Below, one piece after another: positions 6,249 through 6,249 of a DNA stretch of 6,249 nt. Made by a program: the position numbers and the translations under genes. The stretch spans positions 1 to 6,249 of the forward strand of contig JAGDCK010000159.1 of NCBI GenBank assembly GCA_017958585.1. The letters are read 5' to 3'. Each line of letters starts with the position of its first letter. Positions within the stretch are counted from its first letter, which is position 1. Below the pieces are notes generated by a model. It saw only the letters and a program-made list of their open reading frames with translations. It did not search any database and was not told the DNA's origin. Source of the stretch: Lachnospiraceae bacterium. GTDB lineage: Bacteria > Bacillota > Clostridia > Lachnospirales > Lachnospiraceae.

Positions 6249-6249
6249 A

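Overview
The window looks like ordinary chromosome from an anaerobic Firmicute, most likely Lachnospiraceae (Butyrivibrio/Roseburia-like). This rests on the protein repertoire and sequence style: a hydrogenase-like chemosensor, a type Ic aspartate aminotransferase, a bactofilin with an acidic N-terminal extension, strong GGAGG ribosome binding sites, moderate GC with A/T-rich spacers, and intrinsic terminators with long T tracts. The genus is inference. All six genes are on the + strand, and I saw no mobile element, CRISPR array, tRNA or rRNA.

Layout. (1) Positions 1-1540 hold the 3' part of a fusion gene: an [FeFe]-hydrogenase H-cluster-like domain, a four-cysteine Fe-S domain and a soluble methyl-accepting chemotaxis signalling domain. 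A strong terminator closes it at 1565-1607. (2) Positions 1693-2976 encode a PLP-dependent class Ic aspartate aminotransferase as a single-gene unit. It has its own promoter (-35 at 1609, -10 at 1632), a perfect inverted repeat lying over the -10, and its own terminator (2990-3017). (3) Positions 3021-6248 form one apparent operon: promoter at 3021-3049, a membrane-anchored polysaccharide deacetylase, a bactofilin, pyrH (UMP kinase) and frr (ribosome recycling factor). The spacers are only 18-27 nt, and a terminator follows frr.

How the genes fit together. The first gene is probably a cytoplasmic sensor that passes a redox or H2 signal to the CheA/CheW array. The aminotransferase belongs to central amino-acid metabolism and is unrelated to its neighbours. 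The last operon joins cell-envelope shaping (a probable peptidoglycan or glycan deacetylase plus a bactofilin scaffold) to two housekeeping genes, pyrH and frr. In many bacteria pyrH-frr follow rpsB-tsf; here the two envelope genes occupy that place.

The points most worth a second look are the hydrogenase-chemoreceptor fusion, which lacks the proton-relay cysteine, the deacetylase-bactofilin pair driving pyrH-frr, and a possible internal start in the bactofilin gene. I found no clear evidence of a wholly undescribed system.
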